This document shows, piece by piece, positions 36,801 to 44,935 of a DNA stretch of 64,000 bases (position 1 is its first letter; every line of letters starts with the position of its first letter). The notes below the pieces were generated by a model that was not told the DNA's origin, ran no database searches, and saw nothing but the letters and a program-made list of their open reading frames with translations. The stretch is from contig NZ_VTOW01000001.1 in NCBI RefSeq assembly GCF_012184425.1, forward strand, positions 1,674,001 to 1,738,000, written 5' to 3'. This DNA comes from Candidatus Manganitrophus noduliformans. GTDB lineage: Bacteria > Nitrospirota > Nitrospiria > SBBL01 > Manganitrophaceae. The translations under genes and the position numbers were made by a program.

Positions 36801-37694
36801 CTGATTGGGGAAAGGAACGCCCTCAGGCGCGGTATATTCCGCATGGGTGGCGTCGATCTGTTCAATCGTTCCGAAAGGGCCGTCTCCCAGGAGGGACCAG
36901 GTGACGGACGGATCGTCGAGTCCGGTGATTGTCGCCGTAAATATTTGTGTCCGACCGGTGAGGACACGGATGTTGTCCGGATCGATCCGGAGGGTCGGCG
37001 GTGGAAGAAGGGTCACGGATGCGGTGGCAAAGATCGCCGGGTTGGAAGCGCTGGTCGCTTTAATCGTGACCGGGTTCGTGGCCGGAAGATTCTGAGGGGC
37101 GGTGTAGACGGCCGGGTTGGTTTGGGTGATCGTTCCGACGGTCGGGTTCCCCCCCTCTGCCTCATTGACGGTCCAGACGACGGTCGGGTCTTCGAGGCCG
37201 GTGACCTCGGCGGTGAAGGTCTGCCCGGTTCCGGCCGCGACGGAGGCGGCCGGCGGCGAAAGGGTGATCTTCGGCGGGGCGGGGGTGTCGACCGGCACCA
37301 TCTTGATGACGACCGACGCGAACCCTCCCGGCTCCAGATCGGCCCGCGCATCGCCGAGGAAAAGAAGATTTCCTTCCGAATCGGAAGCCTCGATGAGAAA
37401 ATAACGGGCGCGTCCGGCAGGGAGTTGGAGGGTGATCGTGACGGTCTCGCCGGGGGTTACATCCAACGTCTGCTCGGCGAGGGGGGCCCCCGCGTCGTCG
37501 GTCACGCGAATCGCGATTTTGGAGACCGCGCCGGGGGCCGGCGCGAAGGCTTTCGCGCGGGCGGAAGCCGCGGGGACCTTCATCGTGATCCCGACCGTGG
37601 CGGTTCCGTCCGATCCGGTCTCTCCCCCCCCGCTGCAAGCGGCGAGGAGAAAGAGCATCGTGAAATAGAAAAATGAGCGGCCTTGAGAGAACAT
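33873..37694 (-). CDS. giant lipoprotein with Ig-like, parallel beta-helix and sialidase-like regions
   Basis: About 1273 residues from ATG 37694, giving MFSQGRSFFYF... and lipobox LLAAC-S; the open frame continues upstream to 37790. Order of regions: N-terminal beta-sandwich (~30-135), two Ig-like repeats (~140-330; TVVWTVNEAEGG, SVTWSLLGDG), a DUF1565/parallel beta-helix with GIxIxxxSxPxIxxN repeats (~335-570), Ig-like repeats (~600-800; PKQGDLLGCGGVSV) and a C-terminal BNR/sialidase-like propeller (~880-1270) with repeated DGTIYVAY-type blades. A surface-exposed binding or scaffold protein. Paralogous in its C-terminus to the next gene. Confidence 0.75.
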   Translation of the reverse strand: MFSQGRSFFYFTMLFLLAACSGGGETGSDGTATVGITMKVPAASARAKAFAPAPGAVSKIAIRVTDDAGAPLAEQTLDVTPGETVTITLQLPAGRARYFLIEASDSEGNLLFLGDARADLEPGGFASVVIKMVPVDTPAPPKITLSPPAASVAAGTGQTFTAEVTGLEDPTVVWTVNEAEGGNPTVGTITQTNPAVYTAPQNLPATNPVTIKATSASNPAIFATASVTLLPPPTLRIDPDNIRVLTGRTQIFTATITGLDDPSVTWSLLGDGPFGTIEQIDATHAEYTAPEGVPFPNQVRVQATSVSDPALSGTAAITIITPQTTIFVDAAGRDSAGCGSDTDPCKTVTQGVNRAKQLETVTTVLVAAGTYSFGGQTGEPAPLAMPQGIALQGAERESILDFTNATGTGIVGADNASLSGFTVRALDSLTNHIEITNASPTIQNNLFVDCGCNTGTGILIRGASKPLITKNSFGAAKQGLLTAIRIENGAAPRVVDNSITDNKTGLEILSGASPIVQGNMISRNKTGISVDGLSKPDLGSSQGSAGGNTISCNADVDLVTASAISARGNAWDHVPPKEGALVGRGIDLVRGRSTVDTVNASLAPKACRITLTAPSDGALVRGRVTVTSAVADLPAALGVTYSVDDAAIGNSDLPPSFPFTWDTIALQVEGPHTLRADLIDSLGVTDSDSVSVTVDNTPPVVGITSPKQGDLLGCGGVSVIASATDANGISRVGFFASGAPIGEDTIPSGNLFSISWSPPANGPYTLTAQAFDRAGNTALSAGISVRVSCITSIQVNPPSVIVPKDQKTQPFTLEGATNADVVWRVNGAPGGDDRFGKISPDGIYVPPKTIPTDDRGVAVGATVEAVGLTDPAIFDSSDVTLVTGKSLIFDPNIRVTTKSDSISTVSSGQRNVAFFKGNIYAVWSTGSLVLFAESKDGVTWAETPLASGTAGTLSQSTLAVAPDGTIYVAYRQRILLGQGAVQTIHLTVRRKEGEPFQMIDALKTGTTAQDPTVAVSSKTGNVVVAWSETPGTAGSDIFLQRIDPAGNPIDGAPRNLTEKIGAFNDTRPTLSIGAGDEILLVWEQTGNSLNLLATASRDGGQSFFPPVQVNEPDPDLPRAAARRPSAIVGPEGSVYVAWEQDQCGDGCTFIFFNAGEIGLTDLKFIGAKALRGGDKTVQTLPSVALDEANGLYIALHERVSLADLQHHILLAKSTDRGNSFVFSQISKEDPAPVSIKSAPSIAVDTVGRAFAIWTDQRITGSTGTADVFFSMGE

Positions 37695-37713
37695 TGTTTG
37701 CCTTTGTTGATGT

Positions 37714-37739
37714 CGGGGCGCACCCACGGGTGCGCCCCG
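37714..37739. repeat. CGGGGCGCACC palindrome
   Basis: CGGGGCGCACC... / ...GGTGCGCCCCG with a minimal loop, immediately upstream of the large lipoprotein gene. Forms a pair with the palindrome at 37779-37804. Confidence 0.7.
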
Positions 37740-37778
37740 TTTTCGCATTCGTATCTGTCGCAATCCAGGTGCCCAGAG

Positions 37779-37804
37779 AGGGGCGGACACGTAGGTCCGC
37801 CCCT
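37779..37804. repeat. AGGGGCGGAC palindrome
   Basis: AGGGGCGGAC (37779-37788) and GTCCGCCCCT (37795-37804) with a 6-base loop, ending in CCCCTAC. The right arm overlaps the stop codon region of the upstream gene. Confidence 0.75.
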
Positions 37805-39704
37805 ACTCGTCATCGTTTGTGAAGTCGTCTCCCATTGCAAAGAAAACAGTGCGAAGGCCTTGATTTCTTTCGTCTGTCCAAATCGCGAAAGCACGGCCCG
37901 CGCCGTCCACCGCGAGGGAAGGAGAAAGTCGACTCACGAATGTACCTGCGAGTGAATTAATCTGCGAGAATGTAAATGTAAAAGGGCTTCCATTATCGAT
38001 GCTCTTGGCGAGCCTGATCAGATTTTCACCCCGGGGCAGTTCCCGGAAGGCGACGTAAATGCCGTTGGCGCCATCCCATGCGATGCTCGGACTCTCCTGA
38101 TCGGGACTCGTTCGAATTTCTCCGAAAGAATGGTTCTGACCAAAGACAAGTTCTTCGGCGTCCAGGGTTCCCTTCGCGAAGTAGACAAGGGTGCAGCCGT
38201 CGCCACACCAATCAAGCTCCCAGGCGATATATACATTTCCTTGAGGACCCGCAGCGACCGTGGGTGAAGAGGTGAAGTCAAAGGGGTCTTCTGTCGGATC
38301 ATCTACCCGGGCGGCGGGGAGAAAGGTCGCCCCCCCATCGGTGGAAGCGGTGGCGGCGATGTTCAGAAAGAAGTTGTCGTTGATAAATCCGGAAACCTCC
38401 CATGCCACGAAAACCTCACCGGAACCAGCAATCGAGATGGCCGGCCGGGTCTGGTCGAAAGGGCTGTCATCGGTATTGACCCTTTTTGGCTCTTCGTCCA
38501 CCTGCACTCTTTGGAGAAAAATATCGGTCCCCGTATTGGGAGAGATGGATGATACATCGGACCAGGCGACGAATGCGACACCGGTCGGGGAAACCGCCAC
38601 CGTCGGGTCTTGTGGAAACGAGCCGACCATAGTGAGGGGAAGGAATTGAAAGTCAGTTTCTCCGGAAGGCCGAACATACAGCCAGATCGTCGCGCTGTCG
38701 CAGAATAAACAGGCGACGTAGGCGATATAAACACTCCCGTCCGGCCCGACCGCCAGCGACGGATCGGCAACCCCGCCATCGCTTGTGCCGACGATGACCG
38801 GCTCCTCCGGCCATCGATCTTTCTCCGAAGTCTCCGAGAAAAGAATCTGAGAACAGCCTTCTGAGCAGCCGGCGGCCCACGCGGCGTATACCTTTCCGTT
38901 GTGATATGCAACGCTCCGCTGACCGGAAGAATGAGTCGAAACGGAGTCAGGAATGGATACCGGGACGTTCTGTCCAAATTCCAACTGCAATCCCGTCACC
39001 ACCTTCACCTGCGCCGCGTCGCGGCGGTCGGGGTCGGCTTTATCGACCGCGTCGACGGTGATGGCGGTCGGCACGCCGATGTCGTTGGGGTTGGTCCGAT
39101 CGATCGGAATGACGGCCGGAGCGGTGTAGGTGCCGTCGGGGGCGATCCGGCCGGCGGTGTCGTCCCCCCCCGCAGTTCCATTGACGAAAAAGTCAACCTG
39201 AGAAGGGGCATCTTCCCCCAAGGTGAACGTTTGAGTGGCGCCGCGGGTAAGGATCGCTGCGGGCGGGTCGATCTGCAAGGGATTGATCTGAATCACCACC
39301 ATCTCAATCGTGAGGGTCACCGAGGCGCCGGAGACGAGATCGACCGTGTCGCTTCCTTGATAGCGGGCGGCGCCGGTGTTGTCGAAGGCGGTGACGTCGA
39401 AGCGCCGCGCGGGCCCCGCGGGAACCTCCAGCGCGAGGGTCGTCACTCCATCGTGATTGGCGTCGGACGCGGTGGAAAGGGGCTCCATCCCCGGCCCGGA
39501 CACATCCACGGTCACCGAGACGATCCCGGAAGGGGCGGGGGCCGCGCGTCGCGCCGCCGCTTTTTCCGCGGTATTCGTGTTGAGAGTAATCCGAACCGAC
39601 GCGGTGCCGGCGGTGTCCGAGCCCTGACAGCCGGCGAGGAATAAAACGAGAGCCGCCACCGAAAAGAGGCTGATCTGATTCCGAATCGATATTCCTGATC
39701 GCAT
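37803..39704 (-). CDS. large lipoprotein, paralogue of the giant lipoprotein
   Basis: 633 residues; signal ends in lipobox LFLAGC-Q. N-terminal beta-sandwich (~30-135), an Ig-like domain (~145-235; SQVDFFVNGTAGGDD) and a C-terminal six-plus-bladed BNR/sialidase-like propeller (~245-630). The C-terminal part parallels the previous protein (VSTHSSGQRSVAYHNGKVYAAW here, ISTVSSGQRNVAF... there; FAIWTDERNQG here, FAIWTDQRITG there). It has four pairs of nearby cysteines (CSEGC, CLFC, CGDGC) that may form disulfides. The Shine-Dalgarno is weak. Confidence 0.72.
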   Translation of the reverse strand: MRSGISIRNQISLFSVAALVLFLAGCQGSDTAGTASVRITLNTNTAEKAAARRAAPAPSGIVSVTVDVSGPGMEPLSTASDANHDGVTTLALEVPAGPARRFDVTAFDNTGAARYQGSDTVDLVSGASVTLTIEMVVIQINPLQIDPPAAILTRGATQTFTLGEDAPSQVDFFVNGTAGGDDTAGRIAPDGTYTAPAVIPIDRTNPNDIGVPTAITVDAVDKADPDRRDAAQVKVVTGLQLEFGQNVPVSIPDSVSTHSSGQRSVAYHNGKVYAAWAAGCSEGCSQILFSETSEKDRWPEEPVIVGTSDGGVADPSLAVGPDGSVYIAYVACLFCDSATIWLYVRPSGETDFQFLPLTMVGSFPQDPTVAVSPTGVAFVAWSDVSSISPNTGTDIFLQRVQVDEEPKRVNTDDSPFDQTRPAISIAGSGEVFVAWEVSGFINDNFFLNIAATASTDGGATFLPAARVDDPTEDPFDFTSSPTVAAGPQGNVYIAWELDWCGDGCTLVYFAKGTLDAEELVFGQNHSFGEIRTSPDQESPSIAWDGANGIYVAFRELPRGENLIRLAKSIDNGSPFTFTFSQINSLAGTFVSRLSPSLAVDGAGRAFAIWTDERNQGLRTVFFAMGDDFTNDDE

Positions 39705-39725
39705 TTTTTATAATCCTGTTTTGTA

Positions 39726-39748
39726 GGGGCGCACCGATGTGTGCGCCC
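39726..39748. repeat. GGGCGCAC palindrome
   Basis: GGGCGCAC and GTGCGCCC around a 6-base loop, in GTAGGGGCGC context, immediately upstream of the lipoprotein start. Pairs with the element at 39770-39791, repeating the two-palindrome arrangement at 37.7 kb. Confidence 0.7.
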
Positions 39749-39769
39749 TTGTTATTTTGTGGACGGCCA

Positions 39770-39791
39770 GGGCGGACACGCAGGTCCGCCC
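39770..39791. repeat. GGGCGGAC palindrome
   Basis: GGGCGGAC and GTCCGCCC around a 6-base loop followed by CCTAC; nearly the same as the 37779-37804 copy, including the ACACG-AGGTCC centre. Confidence 0.7.
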
Positions 39792-39795
39792 CTAC

Positions 39796-41001
39796 CTAAA
39801 ACTGCACATCAATCCGAACCGGGACCGTGGGCGGCGCGCCCGCAGATCCGGAAGGGGTCGGAGGGACCAACATTCCCATCGACGGGGCCATCACCTGATG
39901 TCCGGCGGAGCCCTGCGGGATCTGCGGGGCGGCAAAAATCGTCCCGGTCGAAAGAATCGCCGCGCCGCCGTCGCCGATCGCCTCGGCCCCCGAGATCATC
40001 GCCGTCAGATCGAGCGGAAAGAGGGGAGTATCGAGAAGCGCTTTGCGGGCCAGCTCGAATTCGGGATCTTCTTCCACCGCCAGGAAGAAGGATCGGGAGG
40101 CTTCCCGATACTTGCCCTGGTCGAGATACTCAAGCCCCTGGGAGTAGAGACGAAACGCTTTGAAGTTCTTCGTATGGATCGTCCCGACCGCCGCCCGGGT
40201 CTGGCTGTCGAGGCTCTCCGGGCAGTGGCCGATCCCGCAGAGGATTTTGAAGACCAATTCTTTTTCCAGCTGGTAGAAGGTCGGCAGGTCTCCCTGAACC
40301 TCCGAGTTGGTGAGCGATTTCCCGCTCTCCGTCTGCGTGACGGCGGCGTCGAGGCGGATCTTCTCCTGATCGAGATCGAGGAAGCTGCCGGTGGTGATCT
40401 TCCCGGCGCCGAGGAGTTTCCCGACGCGGGGGGCGCTCTTGGCATCGACCAATCCAGATTGCGAGAGCTTCAATTCATCGAGAAGGGCCTTGAGCTGGAC
40501 CCGCTCCACCACTTTCAGCGTCTTGACCTTCGAGAGATCGGTAATGATCATCGCCGCCAGTCCCTTCGAAAGAGGGGCGTAGGTCTGCTGCCCCAAATTC
40601 TGAAAGGGGGAGACCGCAATCGCCCTGGCGTCGATCTTTCCGGTAAGCTCCTTTTCCTGCTGGAGGATCTCCCTTGCGGTCCGTTTGGCCTCTTCTTGCA
40701 GGAGCAGCGTCAGATATTTCGAGACCTCGCGATTTCCCTCGCTTCCCGGATCGAGCCGGACATATTGTTTCCAGGCGGCGATCGCTTTGGACGGGTCCCC
40801 GGCCCGCAGATGGCTGAGACCGAGATAAAGCGCCTCTTGCGCGCCGGCTTCTTTCCCCTCGTAGGCCTGGATGATCTCGGCATAGCGCCCCTCTTGGTAG
40901 AGGGCCTTCACCGCCGACTCCGGCCGGCCGATCTCCTGAGCCCATCCCAGCATCGGCGTCACCCATATGAAAAACACGAACAAGATTAGTTGTCGTCTCA
41001 T
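39796..41001 (-). CDS. CsgG/FlgO-like protein with TPR-like N-terminus
   Basis: 401 residues with signal peptide (MRRQLILFVFFIW, cleavage near GWA). Residues 25-110 look like TPR helices (ALYQEGRYAEIIQAYEG). Residues ~125-260 have the CsgG/FlgO core: AIAVSPFQNLG, ERVQLKALLDELKLSQSGLVD, GKLLGAGKITTGSF. A second TPR pair follows, then a Gly/Pro-rich tail ending RIDVQF. Start overlaps the upstream stop (ATGA). CsgG forms an outer-membrane pore for curli subunits; FlgO-like relatives have other envelope roles. Confidence 0.72.
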   Translation of the reverse strand: MRRQLILFVFFIWVTPMLGWAQEIGRPESAVKALYQEGRYAEIIQAYEGKEAGAQEALYLGLSHLRAGDPSKAIAAWKQYVRLDPGSEGNREVSKYLTLLLQEEAKRTAREILQQEKELTGKIDARAIAVSPFQNLGQQTYAPLSKGLAAMIITDLSKVKTLKVVERVQLKALLDELKLSQSGLVDAKSAPRVGKLLGAGKITTGSFLDLDQEKIRLDAAVTQTESGKSLTNSEVQGDLPTFYQLEKELVFKILCGIGHCPESLDSQTRAAVGTIHTKNFKAFRLYSQGLEYLDQGKYREASRSFFLAVEEDPEFELARKALLDTPLFPLDLTAMISGAEAIGDGGAAILSTGTIFAAPQIPQGSAGHQVMAPSMGMLVPPTPSGSAGAPPTVPVRIDVQF

Positions 41002-41702
41002 TGCAGTTCCTTTAGTAGGAGGTTCTCCATCCGCTCCCGCGCTTCCTGATGCCGGGCGTCGATGGCGAGGGCCTTTTGATACATCTCCAAGGCCTTCCGG
41101 TTGTTGTTGGATTGTTCAAGGGCCAACCCTTGCAGAAAAAAATCGTGGCTTGATTTCGGCATCCCCTGGGGGAGGCCGACTTTGGCAATCAATAAATCGG
41201 CCATCTGTTTCGAGAAATTTTTCTCAAGAATCGCCCGCTCGGCGGCGCGCCCTTCGAGAGCGCTTCCCTCGGCGATCCCTCGCTCGACCTCCACGATCCG
41301 GCCGTCGATCCGGAGCCCCCCCGCCAAAGAGGTATACCCCCCCATGATCAGGTATTGGGCCCCGAGCAATTTCCCGAGGCGAAGCTGGCTTTCCCGGTCG
41401 GCGATGTCGAGGCTGGCGAGGGAGAGCTCTTCCAAGATTTTTTGGAGCGACTCCCGGTCGATCAGGCGAAGGTCGGGGCGCCCCGAGAGCTGCTCCGAGA
41501 TCCGATCGGCCAGGGTGCGGCCGAGCCCCTGTGTCGCGGCGGTTTGGCCGATCCCATGGTCTTCGAATTCCAGGACGGCCACGGTCAGCAGGTTTCGTTC
41601 CGGAAGGAGAGGCGCCTCCGGACGGACCGGAGGCGCCGAGGGAGAAGCGCAGGCGGTGAACGCAAACAAGAGTGGAATCAGAAAATCAAAACGCCGTTTC
41701 AT
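40998..41702 (-). CDS. CsgG/FlgO-like lipoprotein
   Basis: 234 residues; lipobox FTAC-A soon after MKRRFDFLIPLLFA. Core motifs VAVLEFEDHGIGQT, LIDRESLQKILEELSLAS and GKLLGAQYLIMGGYT match the CsgG-type fold; the last 60 residues are TPR-like (EMYQKALAIDARHQEARERM). Shares the ATGA overlap with the gene after it and overlaps the gene before it by 17 bases, so the three are one cotranslated block. Confidence 0.75.
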   Translation of the reverse strand: MKRRFDFLIPLLFAFTACASPSAPPVRPEAPLLPERNLLTVAVLEFEDHGIGQTAATQGLGRTLADRISEQLSGRPDLRLIDRESLQKILEELSLASLDIADRESQLRLGKLLGAQYLIMGGYTSLAGGLRIDGRIVEVERGIAEGSALEGRAAERAILEKNFSKQMADLLIAKVGLPQGMPKSSHDFFLQGLALEQSNNNRKALEMYQKALAIDARHQEARERMENLLLKELQ

Positions 41703-43650
41703 TTCCCCCTACTTCCTCTAACACTTTTTGATCCTTCTGGACGGCGGACGTGCGCTCCGTCAGCTTTCCGTAAGAGAGTCCTTCCTCCACCTCCACGATT
41801 TCGAGAAGGCCGACCCGCTTTTTCTTGTGGCCAATCGTCTTCCCATCGACCACGATCGCTTCCCCTTCATCGATGATCTTCAATCTGGTTCCCGGTTGGA
41901 TCCCATGGCGGGCTCCGAGGTTGATGATGACCTGGTTCCCCTCCTCGACGGAGGCGATCTTCCCTTTCAGCGGATATTGCTCCTTGATCTTTTTGCCGAG
42001 CGCCTGCGCCGTCTGATCGGCGAGGGCCAACAGATTCTTCTGCGGACCCATCTCGTCGGCATGGGTGATCTTGATCGCCGAGGTCTCCGGATCGACCAGC
42101 CGAAGGCTCAGCCGGACCCCCTCCGGAATCTGCACCAGGCTGCCGGTGACGATCAGACGGGCCGAAAGGAGCTTCCCGAGCTTGAGGGCCGTTTCGGGAT
42201 CGGCCAGTTCGGAGGAGCCGAGATTCAACTCGGTCAGCAGCTTGTCGAGCATCTCCCGCTCCACCACCGCAACCCGGCCGCCGGCGGAGAGCCGCTGCGT
42301 CATCTCGGCTTGTAGGAGCTCCGTCATCCCCTCGCGGAGGAGCCCCCCTCCCACCCGCTTCATCCCGAGGAAAGCGACCGTCATCGGCTTGGACGACCAG
42401 GGATCGGTCGGCGGAACCTCCGAGACCTTCCCTTTCTTAAACCGCTCGGCCAGATCGGCGACCAGACCGTCGACCCGCTTCTGCCGTTCCATATCCTCCT
42501 TGAAGGCGAGGTGTTGCTCCATCCGCTTCATCAGGTGTTTTGCGATCTCGTCTTCCGGATCGACGCTCAACGCCTCCTGATAGAGGGCGAGCGCCTTCTG
42601 AGGCTGCCCCTGCTTCTCGTAAAGAACGCCGCGGTTCGCGAGGATCTCGGGAGAGTAGGGGTTGTGGACGACCGCCTCCTGGTACATCTTCTCGGCCATC
42701 GCATATTGTCCCTGTTCGGAGTGAATCCGCCCCGCGTTGTTGAAAGCGGTCGCCCGTTGCCAGTCGCTGGAGAGCTTCCCCTCGGCGGCGCGGGTGAACT
42801 CGGTCAGCGCCTCCTGCTGATTCCCCTGCATGGCGAGCACATTCCCCTTTACCAGATGGACCAGGCCGTTGTTCGGATCTTCCTTTTCGACTGCTTCGGC
42901 GATCGAGAGCGCCTTGTCGGTCTCTCCCTTCTGAAGATGGACTTCGGCGAGCCCCTCTTTCCCCAGGATCGCCTCGGGCGATTTCAGCTGGGCAATCTTG
43001 GAGAACTCCGATTCGGCGCGGTCGAGCTTCCCTTCTTTCAAAAAGACATGTCCGAGGCCGGCTGCCGCCTGCGCATCCTTCGGGTTCGACTTCAGCGCGC
43101 TTTCAAAGAGCGCCTTCGCCAGGGTGGTCTTCTTCGCCTGAAGTCCCCGCTGCGCCACGGTGGTGATGAAACGGGCGGAAGAGGGGCCTCCTCCCTCCAA
43201 CACGTCGGTGATCCGGCCGCCGGGGCCGAGGATATAGGTCGTCGGGAGGATCACTTTCACTTCATACGCCCCGAAGACTTTTCCGTCATCCCGCACCACC
43301 GGGAAGGGGAGAGGATGTTGTTTCAGATAAGGATCGAGCGTCTTGGCATTGTCTTGCGTTACGGCGAGGATGGCGATCCCCGCCTTCTCGTATTGCGCGT
43401 AGAGCCCCTTGAGGTGATCGAGCCCCTCCCGCGCCGGCTTGGAGCCGAGCTTGAAGAAATAAACCAGGACCATCGGTTTTTTCTTCACCGATTCCAACGC
43501 GGCGAAGCCCGGGGCGGTCTCCCCCTTCTTGAGGGCGGCTTCGGCGGTTCCGACCGTCCCGATCAGAAAGAGGAAGAGCGCGGCTACCATCCCCCATACG
43601 ACGCGCTTCCGGTGGCCGCTCTTTTTTCCAGGCCGGCTCATTGTCTTCAT
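41686..43650 (-). CDS. exported fusion: cysteine-less thioredoxin-like domain, TPR array, CsgG-like domain
   Basis: 654 residues with signal peptide (VVWGMVAALFLFLIGTVGTAEA). Residues 40-170 follow the TlpA/AhpC thioredoxin fold (GETAPGFAAL, LVYFFKLGSKPA, VILPTTYILGPGG with cis-Pro), but the CxxC site is replaced by KLGSKPA with no cysteine. Residues 175-400 hold about seven TPRs (FNNAGRIHSEQGQYAMAEKMY). The C-terminus is CsgG/FlgO-like (VAFLGMKRVGG, EREMLDKLLTELNLGSSEL, GKLLSARLIVTGSLV) plus a small beta domain (GKIASVEEGNQVIINLGARHG shortened here). ATG overlaps the kinase stop by ATGA. Confidence 0.75.
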   Translation of the reverse strand: MKTMSRPGKKSGHRKRVVWGMVAALFLFLIGTVGTAEAALKKGETAPGFAALESVKKKPMVLVYFFKLGSKPAREGLDHLKGLYAQYEKAGIAILAVTQDNAKTLDPYLKQHPLPFPVVRDDGKVFGAYEVKVILPTTYILGPGGRITDVLEGGGPSSARFITTVAQRGLQAKKTTLAKALFESALKSNPKDAQAAAGLGHVFLKEGKLDRAESEFSKIAQLKSPEAILGKEGLAEVHLQKGETDKALSIAEAVEKEDPNNGLVHLVKGNVLAMQGNQQEALTEFTRAAEGKLSSDWQRATAFNNAGRIHSEQGQYAMAEKMYQEAVVHNPYSPEILANRGVLYEKQGQPQKALALYQEALSVDPEDEIAKHLMKRMEQHLAFKEDMERQKRVDGLVADLAERFKKGKVSEVPPTDPWSSKPMTVAFLGMKRVGGGLLREGMTELLQAEMTQRLSAGGRVAVVEREMLDKLLTELNLGSSELADPETALKLGKLLSARLIVTGSLVQIPEGVRLSLRLVDPETSAIKITHADEMGPQKNLLALADQTAQALGKKIKEQYPLKGKIASVEEGNQVIINLGARHGIQPGTRLKIIDEGEAIVVDGKTIGHKKKRVGLLEIVEVEEGLSYGKLTERTSAVQKDQKVLEEVGGNETAF

Positions 43651-44924
43651 GGCGTCTTCTCCTCTTCTGCGAGTTTTAAATCGACCGGGACCTTCTCTCC
43701 GGAGACGACGGTGATCGTCGCTTCCAGCGGGTGGTACCCTTCTTTCCTCAAGACCAATTCATGCGAGCCGGCGGGGAGATCGAGCATCAGCGGGGTGAGC
43801 CCCTTCGGTTCGCCGTCGATGAGCACCTCCGCGCCGATCGGCGTCGTCGTCAGATCGACCTGGCCGATCTGAGGGGCGGCGACCGCCCTGGTGGCCGCTC
43901 CATTTCCTAGGCTATTGGCGCCGGCGCCCGTCGGATCGGCCGGCGCTTGATTGGGAGCCAAACGCCACCAACCGATCAGAGCCAGAAGCCCGATGACGGC
44001 GATGGGCGCCCAAACCCAATACCGGCCCCGGCCCGCAGGAGTTGGAAGGGGCGCCTCTTGGCTCCCGGAGAGGGCCATGGTCGGACGCTCCTCCGCGGCC
44101 TGCTCCCGATGCGTCGACAGCCCGGCAAGCGCATCGGCCATCTCCGCCCCGGTGGAGAAGCGTTGACCCGGTTCCTTCTCCATCGCTTTCATCACGATGT
44201 CGCTGAGCGGTTTTGGGATGTCGGGGGAGAGGCTCGCCGGCGGAGCGGGGTTTTTGGTCAACACCTGGTGCATGATGGCGGCGACGTTGTCCCCCGGAAA
44301 GGGCTTTTGACGGGTCAGAAGCTCGTAAAGGAGGGCGCCGACGGAGAAAAGATCGGAGCGTCCATCGACCCGCTCTCCCTTGCATTGCTCCGGGGACATG
44401 TACTGCGGCGTGCCGAGGAGGTGGTCGGTCTGCGTGTGGCCCCCTCCGTCCAGTCGCGCGATCCCGAAGTCTGTCACTTTAACCGTCTGCTGCTCCGAAG
44501 TCAAAAGAATATTTCCCGGTTTGATATCCCGATGGATCACCCCTTTGGAATGGGCGAAGTCGAGGGCGCGGCAGATGTCGATTCCGATCCGGACGATCTG
44601 ATCGACGGTCAGCGGCGTCCCTTTTTTGAGAAGCTGGCCGAGCGAAGTCCCCTCGACATATTCCATGACAATGTAGGAGGTGCCGGTGGCGGTGTCCTCT
44701 CCGGTATCGAAGATGGTGACGATGTTCGGATGGACCAGCCTACCCAAGGCGAGGATCTCCCCCTGGAAGCGCTTGCGGGTCTCCTCCGATGCTTCGAACA
44801 GCTCCGGGCGGAGGCACTTGAGAGCGACCTGCCGGTGGATCTTGGCATCGCTGCCGAGGTAGACGATGCCCATGGCGCCCCGTCCGATTTCAATTAAAAT
44901 TTCGTAACGTCCGAGTGATTTCAT
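43647..44924 (-). CDS. transmembrane Ser/Thr protein kinase with extracytoplasmic PEGA domain
   Basis: 425 residues. Kinase domain 6-270 with glycine loop GRGAMGIVYLG, Lys in VALKCL, catalytic HRDIKPGN, DFG in VTDFGIARL and the APE-like MSPEQ. One transmembrane helix (WVWAPIAVIGLLALIGWW, ~302-320), then a ~90-residue C-terminal part ending in a PEGA domain (TTPIGAEVLIDGEPKG, GSHELVLRKEGY). A complete Hanks-type kinase that could sense envelope conditions through PEGA and phosphorylate cytoplasmic targets. The FHA activator at 30404 is an attractive downstream reader (inference). Confidence 0.92.
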   Translation of the reverse strand: MKSLGRYEILIEIGRGAMGIVYLGSDAKIHRQVALKCLRPELFEASEETRKRFQGEILALGRLVHPNIVTIFDTGEDTATGTSYIVMEYVEGTSLGQLLKKGTPLTVDQIVRIGIDICRALDFAHSKGVIHRDIKPGNILLTSEQQTVKVTDFGIARLDGGGHTQTDHLLGTPQYMSPEQCKGERVDGRSDLFSVGALLYELLTRQKPFPGDNVAAIMHQVLTKNPAPPASLSPDIPKPLSDIVMKAMEKEPGQRFSTGAEMADALAGLSTHREQAAEERPTMALSGSQEAPLPTPAGRGRYWVWAPIAVIGLLALIGWWRLAPNQAPADPTGAGANSLGNGAATRAVAAPQIGQVDLTTTPIGAEVLIDGEPKGLTPLMLDLPAGSHELVLRKEGYHPLEATITVVSGEKVPVDLKLAEEEKTP

Positions 44925-44935
44925 TGTTTGATCCG

